From Bartonella henselae str. Houston-1 (lineage in GTDB: Bacteria > Pseudomonadota > Alphaproteobacteria > Rhizobiales > Rhizobiaceae), in NCBI RefSeq assembly GCF_000046705.1, contig NC_005956.1:744001-808000 (forward strand): DNA of 64,000 nucleotides, given 5' to 3'. This document shows, piece after piece, positions 59,578-64,000 of this stretch (its first letter is position 1; the number at the start of each line of letters is the position of its first letter). The translations under genes and the position numbers were made by a program. The notes under the pieces were generated by a model. It was not told the DNA's origin. It did not search any database and saw nothing but the letters and a program-made list of their open reading frames with translations.

Positions 59578-59984
59578 ATGAAACAAACTCTAAAGCTATT
59601 AGGTGCGGTAATTTTGTTTATCATAACAGGATGTCAGTTTAACAAACTTCCTCCAGGAGATGTGGCTGCGTGGGAGAAAAATGGTGTTACTGATTTTACT
59701 GAGGTAGGAAAAGCCTTGTTAGAATGTGGTCTGCCAAGCCTTATTGATGCTGATACAGAAAATAGAAATCTCAGCTACAATGCAAATGCAACCATTGATG
59801 CTTGCATGCTTCAAGCAGGGTTCCGCTATAAATATGATGTGGGGGGGGATGGTGTGGAAACCATAAAGCCGAAAACCTTCCGATTTGTCGTCCTGGCGCT
59901 GTCATTCCACAGCGCAGTGTCAAGAAGCGCTTGAACAGCCCTTTTTGTAAAAAATATAAAAATGCACCTGAATGCCAACCTTAA
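59578..59984 (+). pseudogene. Small lipoprotein L10, frame broken at G8 tract
   Basis: Begins as an array lipoprotein (lipobox FIITGC, VTDFTEVGKALLECGLPSLI) and is intact to FRYKYDVGG. A run of eight G (59841-59848) then shifts the frame, and the shifted product ends at 59934. One more G would restore WCGNHKAENLP and the usual end KYKNAPECQP at 59984. It is best read as a switched-off phase-variable gene, though decay or a sequencing error in the homopolymer is possible. Confidence 0.78.
59841..59848 (+). repeat. Poly-G tract, 8 G, out of frame (L10)
   Basis: The surrounding codons require a multiple of three G for the conserved C-terminal block, so eight is one short of the in-frame nine. 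Confidence 0.8.
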
Positions 59985-60165
59985 ATATTGCTGTTTGTGG
60001 AAACTACAATCCCCACATTCATGTGTTCCCATGCTTGTGTGGAATTGTTCTCTTCATCCACCATCTCAATATTGTTCACCGTTGTTTGAAACAGCGGTGG
60101 CAGAAAATATCAACAGGCTTTCAAGCCATTGCATTAAAAAGAAGTCCATTCAAAGAGGAGAAAAA
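59985..60165 (+). repeat. Inter-lipoprotein spacer repeat S8
   Basis: Spacer copy between L10 and L11. The first hairpin has GGAATTG in place of GGGATTG; the second is conserved. Confidence 0.83.
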
Positions 60166-60571
60166 ATGAAACAAACTCTAAGACTATTAGGTGCGGTAAC
60201 TTTATTAGGTATAACCGGATGTCAGTTTAATCAACCTCCCGTATCATCTATAGGAGCATGGGAGAAGCCAGGAGCAGATTTTACTGAGATAGGAAAAGCC
60301 TTGTTAGAATGTGGCATGCCAACCCCTTATGATCGCGATCCAGAAAACGATAATCGCAGTTTCAATCAAATGGCAACCATTGATGCTTGCATGCTTCAAG
60401 CAGGGTTCCGCTATAAATATGATGTGGGGGGGGGGATGGTGTGGAAATCATAAAGCCGAAAATCTTCCGATTTGTCGTCCTGGCGCTGTCATCCCAAAGC
60501 GCAGTGTCAAGAAGCGCTTGAACAGCCCTTTTTGTAAAAAATATAAAAATAGCCGTAAATGCCAACCTTAA
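60166..60571 (+). pseudogene. Small lipoprotein L11, frame broken at G10 tract
   Basis: Lipobox LLGITGC, N-block WEKPGADFTEI, middle SFNQMATIDACMLQAGFRYK. A run of ten G (60426-60435) shifts the frame, giving DVGGGMVWKS and a stop at 60453. With nine G the gene would continue through WCGNHKAENLPICRPG to KYKNSRKCQP, ending at 60571. It is off in the opposite direction from L10. Confidence 0.78.
60426..60435 (+). repeat. Poly-G tract, 10 G, out of frame (L11)
   Basis: One G more than the in-frame length of nine. Confidence 0.8.
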
Positions 60572-60608
60572 ATATTTTAAATATTGCTGTTTCTGATAAT
60601 CAACACTA

Positions 60609-60637
60609 CACCATCCTTGCTTGCGCTTGGAATGGTG
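60609..60637 (+). terminator. Weak terminator-like hairpin at the end of the array
   Basis: CACCAT(CC) pairs with (GG)A-ATGGTG around a loop, followed by GATTGTTCC. The usual spacer does not follow L11; instead this diverged stem closes the array. Confidence 0.4.
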
Positions 60638-60748
60638 GATTGTTCCCTCAACCAATCGTCTCAACACTGTATGTGAAGCAGTTAACGTAGGGAATACACT
60701 TTGTAATCCTGTTATTTACGTCATAGGATAGATTTTGCTATCTTTAGG

Positions 60749-61326
60749 GTGATGAGTTTGAGAAAGCCTTGTCCGTCCTTACGTGACAAGTTTTTTTATG
60801 CCGCGTCACTATTAGCCGCCCGTGCAAGGCGCTTCAAACGTCAACATGGTTTGGATGTCTTGATGATTGATTATATTCAACTCATGACAACCCATTCAAA
60901 ACGTTCTTCAGAAAACCGCGTTCAAGAAATGACAGCGATTACCATAGGTCTTAAAGCTTTGGCAAAAGAACTTAATATTCCCCTCATTGCTCTTTCACAA
61001 TTCTCACACCAAGTTGAAAACCAAACAGATAAACGTCCACAGCTTGCAGATCTACGAGAATCAGGTTCCATTGAACAAGATGCCGATATTGTGCTGTTTG
61101 TTTATCGCGAAGAATATTATCTCAAAAAGGAAGTAGCGCCAAGTATAGAAAATGGCAAGAGACAATGGAGAAAGCCAAGGGCAAAGCTGTGGTTATTATA
61201 GCCAAACAACGCCATGGTCCAACAGGAATAGTTTCTCTTGCCTTTCAATCCGATTTTACACGCTTTAGCGATCTAGCAGACAATGGGAACGTCTCAGAGA
61301 ATAGGAGTGATTATCATGCTTTGTAG
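60749..61326 (+). pseudogene. dnaB: Fragment of replicative DNA helicase DnaB (phage or chromosomal type)
   Basis: Only the C-terminal RecA-like part survives. It shows the Walker B segment [27 protein letters not shown] and [20 protein letters not shown]. The N-terminal domain and Walker A are missing. Near 61150-61170 the frame shifts, and the end [20 protein letters not shown] is read in another frame up to a TAG at 61324-61326. It is non-functional and marks the phage-like flank of the second fha locus. Confidence 0.85.
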
Positions 61327-61396
61327 GATAAAAAATGTAGAGGAGAAAAATCCAATAGATTCACATTCAAAATTACGAATCTTAAAACAGCCTTTG

Positions 61397-61416
61397 AAAG
61401 GTCTTTGAAGACCTTT
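61397..61416. repeat. Perfect hairpin, 9-bp arms
   Basis: AAAGGTCTT (61397-61405) is followed by TG and the exact complement AAGACCTTT (61408-61416). It is followed by TGAGAACCCC rather than a T-run, so terminator function is uncertain. Confidence 0.5.
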
Positions 61417-61753
61417 TGAGAACCCCTTAAAAACCCTTTGAAAAAAAATAAATTGCTGCAAAACCTACTGTCAAACTACAGGCATGTTGGAAAATCCTAT
61501 TCCCGCACCTTTATTTATACATCCCGCACCTTAAAAAAACATACATAAAATCAATAAGTTATAGCGTGATAAAAGTGCTGTGGCGGAGGGGGTGGGGGCG
61601 TTATACTTATATAAAACCAATAAATTATATAAAGGTGAGGGAATTTTGATTCCGGTGATTTTATTAACTTATTTTCTGTTTATGCCAAACTTTTTTAAAA
61701 GCTTATTCTCAATCATTTTACCAAATATATAACCAGATTTTCCAGTATGACGC

Positions 61754-61793
61754 TTGACACTTATTTTTATTGACCGTATGGTAATAGTATACG
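61754..61793 (+). promoter_or_regulatory. Predicted higBA2 promoter with overlapping operator
   Basis: TTGACA (61754-61759), 17-nt spacer, TATGGT (61777-61782). An inverted repeat CGTAT (61775-61779) and ATACG (61789-61793) covers the -10 element and would suit autorepression by HigA. Confidence 0.55.
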
Positions 61794-61806
61794 ATAAGGG
61801 ATGCGA

Positions 61807-62088
61807 ATGGCAATTGTGAGTTTCAAACATAAGGGCTTAAAATTATTTTATACAACGGGTTCTACAAAAGCTATTCGACCAGATCACGTAAAAAAATTAC
61901 GCGTTATCTTAACAGCTTTAACGAGTGCTACATGCCCTGAAATGTTAAAAGCACCTGCCTTTAAAATGCATCCTCTTAAAGGTGAACTTACAGGATACTA
62001 TTCTATATGGGTGAATGGAAATTGGCGTGTTACTTTTCGCTTTATAGGAACAGATGTGGAGCTTGTTGATTATCAAGACTACCATTGA
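61807..62088 (+). CDS. higB: HigB-type toxin (copy 2)
   Basis: RelE/HigB-superfamily mRNA interferase of 93 residues. ATG 61807 lies 6 nt after AAGGG; ATG 61801 abuts it. Features are VSFKHKGLKLFYTTGSTKAI, the middle LKAPAFKMHPLKGELTGYYS, and the C-terminal NWRVTFRFIGTDVELVDYQDYH with the conserved Arg and terminal Tyr-His. It differs clearly in sequence from the copy at 41323. Confidence 0.93.
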   Translation: MAIVSFKHKGLKLFYTTGSTKAIRPDHVKKLRVILTALTSATCPEMLKAPAFKMHPLKGELTGYYSIWVNGNWRVTFRFIGTDVELVDYQDYH

Positions 62089-62106
62089 TGAAAGGAACGA
62101 AAACAA

Positions 62107-62406
62107 ATGATGCATAATCCTGCACATCCGGGCGAAGTTCTAAAAGTAGCTTTCTTGGAAGAAATGGGACTCACAATACAAAAGTTAGCTGATCATCTCC
62201 ATATGACAAGAGCTTCTCTCTCAAGAGTGATTAACGGACATGCTTCTATGAGTACCGAGCTTGCTATTAAATTAGAATTGGCTGGTTTTAGTAAAGCGAA
62301 ATTTTGGTTGGATATGCAAACAAACTACAATTTATGGAAAACAATGCAACAGGCACAACCACCTATTTCTCCTCTGGTTTCTGATTCACCACAAACGTCG
62401 CTTTGA
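62107..62406 (+). CDS. higA: HigA-type antitoxin (copy 2)
   Basis: XRE-family antitoxin of 99 residues, 18 nt after higB. Landmarks are NPAHPGEVLKVAFLEEMGLT, the helix-turn-helix HLHMTRASLSRVINGHASM and the C-terminal AKFWLDMQTNYNLW. The proline-rich tail is unusual but unlikely to matter for the fold. Confidence 0.93.
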   Translation: MMHNPAHPGEVLKVAFLEEMGLTIQKLADHLHMTRASLSRVINGHASMSTELAIKLELAGFSKAKFWLDMQTNYNLWKTMQQAQPPISPLVSDSPQTSL

Positions 62407-62462
62407 TTTCGTTCATAATTTTTTTGGTGCTTTGGTTAGTTTTTTAGTCGCCGCACATTGCT

Positions 62463-63500
62463 CTAACCTTTTTGTAGTTTTTTAATTGCTTCGATAGCTA
62501 AGCGTTTCCGATCGGCTGTTTTGGTATAAAGAGATGCCATTTTATCTTCTGTCCAGCCAAAAAGCGCTTTCATTTGTGAAACTGTAGCACCAGCATTGGC
62601 GGCACGTGTTGCTGCTAATTTTCGCAAGCCATGTGCTGACTTTTTTATACCTGCAGCATTACAGGCTTCACGAAATAGGTTGCCAAAACTTTCTTTCACG
62701 AGCTTATTTCCACTTTTACCACAAATGAATGTTTCATCTCCTATAGGACCAATTTGAAGAGTTTCTGTAAGTTCTGGTAAAATAGGGAGAAAAACATCCG
62801 TTTTAAATTGGCTCTTTTCTGTTTTAAGATGGATGATATTATCTTTAACGTCTTTCCAGCCGATACGAACTGCGTCACCACGGCGCAACCCCGTGTAAAG
62901 AAGAACATCAATCCAGACGCGTTCATGGCTACCATGTGACCAATGATGGTAGTATTTATCTATGTCCTCTTCTAGCCATGGTTGTAACCCCTCACTGTTA
63001 AGAGATTTTGGTGCTTTTATATTAAGGGCAGGATTTCTATTTAAAAGAGCATTATCAACTGCCCAATTAAAGAGACCGTTTAAAGAAGTTAAAAAATGTT
63101 TTGCTGCTGCGGGAGTAGCGCGCCTTCTGTCTACAGCATCAAGAATATGGCGCTTTTCTATGCTTTTATAAGCGTGATTACCTATATGTTTGGATACATT
63201 ATTTAAAATTCTATACTTCACTTTTTTAGTAGATTCTGATTGATTATGCCATTGCATGCTTTGTAAATACTGATGCAATAACCAATCAAACGAGCCTTCT
63301 GTAAGTCGTGTTTGTGTCATTCTTTTTGGGGTGCCATTTTGCGCTTGTTTAATGGCAAGTGTGTAACTGTCAACAAACTCTTGTGTTCCATAGGTTCCTT
63401 CAATTCGATACCGTGGTCCATGACCAATCCGGACATACCACACAACTTTACCATGGCGTGTTGTTTCTTTGACAAGATGAGGGGGACGGCGCTTTGGCAT
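62463..63500 (-). CDS. Tyrosine recombinase, phage-type integrase
   Basis: Site-specific recombinase of 345 residues. A core-binding domain (about 65-165) is followed by the catalytic domain. Active-site residues are Arg in YTGLRRGDAV, Lys near LKTEKSQFKTD, His-x-x-Arg in HGLRK, Trp in place of the second His in FGWTED, and nucleophile Tyr in MASLYTK. The start is 2 nt after the stop of the upstream gene, so translation is probably coupled. It likely mobilised the phage-like island, but no tRNA or att repeat was identified next to it. Confidence 0.94.
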   Translation of the reverse strand: MPKRRPPHLVKETTRHGKVVWYVRIGHGPRYRIEGTYGTQEFVDSYTLAIKQAQNGTPKRMTQTRLTEGSFDWLLHQYLQSMQWHNQSESTKKVKYRILNNVSKHIGNHAYKSIEKRHILDAVDRRRATPAAAKHFLTSLNGLFNWAVDNALLNRNPALNIKAPKSLNSEGLQPWLEEDIDKYYHHWSHGSHERVWIDVLLYTGLRRGDAVRIGWKDVKDNIIHLKTEKSQFKTDVFLPILPELTETLQIGPIGDETFICGKSGNKLVKESFGNLFREACNAAGIKKSAHGLRKLAATRAANAGATVSQMKALFGWTEDKMASLYTKTADRKRLAIEAIKKLQKG

Positions 63501-63502
63501 GG

Positions 63503-63751
63503 CTAAAACTTTATGCCATCAACAGAAGGGCAGGAGTGGTTAGTAGTATATTCTTCTTTCTCATCTTCAAGCGGTGGAAAATCTTCAATGCTATAAACAT
63601 TCCCTATCGTTGTTGATGCTATGCTTTTATTGATATGAATAAATAATTCTCCTGTGGGCTTAATTTCTATGAGTTCACATCCTTGTTTTTTCGCTTCTCT
63701 TAAAGCACGTGCAATGGTTGGTTGGGTTATGGTAGGTGGATGATGTGCCAT
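63503..63751 (-). CDS. Small phage-associated protein upstream of the integrase
   Basis: 82 residues from ATG 63751, which has a consensus AAGGAG site; a longer frame to 63865 reads through a terminator-like hairpin and is rejected. The segment PTIARALREAKKQGCELIEI is helical and charged, and the C-terminus is acidic. No domain is recognised. Position directly before an integrase gene would suit an excisionase or directionality factor, but the sequence does not show this. Confidence 0.65.
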   Translation of the reverse strand: MAHHPPTITQPTIARALREAKKQGCELIEIKPTGELFIHINKSIASTTIGNVYSIEDFPPLEDEKEEYTTNHSCPSVDGIKF

Positions 63752-63827
63752 GTCTATTCTCCTTATATTTGGATGCAATTCACCTATGGCGTGAATTACG
63801 CATTTATTAAAAGTTGTTAGGAAAGGT

Positions 63828-63855
63828 GGGGGTGCTGGGAGGAGAGAGCACCCCC
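63828..63855 (-). terminator. Strong hairpin between phage-type genes
   Basis: GGGGGTGCT (63828-63836) pairs perfectly with AGCACCCCC (63847-63855) around 10 nt. It lies 7 nt after the stop of the partial gene at the window edge and probably terminates its transcript. Confidence 0.6.
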
Positions 63856-63861
63856 ATAACG

Positions 63862-64000
63862 TCAAGCGGCTTGTGTCAAGATCTGTTTCATCTCTTGCTC
63901 TATTTCCTCTAAGAATATCTCAACTGCTTGATTGATCTGTTCAATTTGTTTCTCATCACGGTGGATACGTTTAATTTTCATGCGCAAACGAAGGGATCTG
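63862..64000 (-). CDS. C-terminal end of an unidentified gene
   Basis: 45 codons from the window edge to a TGA at 63862-63864. They read as a charged helix (RIHRDEKQIEQINQAVEIFL then EEIEQEMKQILTQAA), with no domain recognised. Transcription is toward the integrase, so it is probably part of the same phage-like module. Confidence 0.55.
   Translation of the reverse strand, partial: RSLRLRMKIKRIHRDEKQIEQINQAVEIFLEEIEQEMKQILTQAA

Larger units (their letters stand above)
61327..61800. other. Intergenic region between dnaB fragment and higBA2
   Basis: About 470 bp with no supported gene. It contains the hairpin at 61397-61416 and, at its right end, the higBA2 promoter. Confidence 0.5.

Noticed and set aside
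54276..60165. A recurring 65-85-codon frame spanning each spacer (MPTLNIAVCGNYNPHIHVF...)
   Set aside because: It overlaps the end of each lipoprotein gene and recurs only because the spacer DNA is repeated. It has no ribosome site of its own, and the long-frame versions simply read through into the next lipoprotein.
53859..60571. CRISPR-like array
   Set aside because: The repeat unit is about 585 bp, contains genes, and has no short repeat-spacer pattern or cas genes.

Overview
The window is low-GC alphaproteobacterial chromosome and looks like the genus Bartonella. The pointers are the citrate synthase gene gltA beside gltX and a ComEC-type gene, two glutamyl-tRNA synthetase genes, long AT-rich intergenic gaps, many decayed genes, a Bartonella-style autotransporter and phage remnants. 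Amplified haemagglutinin (fhaB/fhaC) loci suggest a rodent-associated species of the tribocorum/grahamii/elizabethae kind. The genus call is confident and the species is only a guess.

Positions 1-23,400 are mostly core genes. They comprise an amino-acid ABC transporter (permease cut by the window edge, plus binding protein), gltA, gltX, comEC, rpiA, a DUF2059 protein, glutathione reductase, a class II DAHP synthase, nadE, a second gltX, an RhlE-type RNA helicase, NAD kinase, tRNA-Arg(CCG), hutH, a small membrane protein and an APC amino-acid permease. A 1.8-kb region that becomes extremely AT-rich then leads into the accessory part.

Positions 25,176-36,000 hold the first two-partner secretion locus: an FhaC/ShlB-type transporter, a 2,666-residue FhaB-type exoprotein ending in an apparent alpha/beta-hydrolase (A-H-S-R-G-S) domain, a cysteine-rich small lipoprotein that overlaps the fhaB stop by ATGA, and a decayed second lipoprotein. 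A complete autotransporter follows (36,913-39,666). Next come phage debris (two related broken phage genes, a possible MazF-like fragment), a higBA toxin-antitoxin pair, and small and truncated large terminase genes.

Positions 44,025-60,650 are a second copy of the same locus (offset about 18.88 kb, nearly identical over its first 4.7 kb) with a greatly expanded tail. Five lipoprotein genes follow fhaB2, then a promoterless 5'-truncated fhaB C-terminal module, then four more lipoprotein genes. Lipoprotein genes are separated by a conserved spacer of about 180 bp carrying two hairpins, giving a repeat unit of about 585 bp. Three lipoprotein genes carry G tracts of 9, 8 and 10. Only the 9-G copy is in frame, which suggests phase variation. 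The island ends with a broken dnaB fragment, a second higBA pair and a tyrosine integrase with small phage genes.

My reading is that this is a contact-dependent-inhibition-like polymorphic toxin system. FhaC exports FhaB, the C-terminal hydrolase-like domain is the toxin, the lipoprotein array provides envelope-located immunity, and the orphan C-terminal module is a reservoir for recombination. The architecture is seen directly in the sequence. The toxin and immunity functions are inference.
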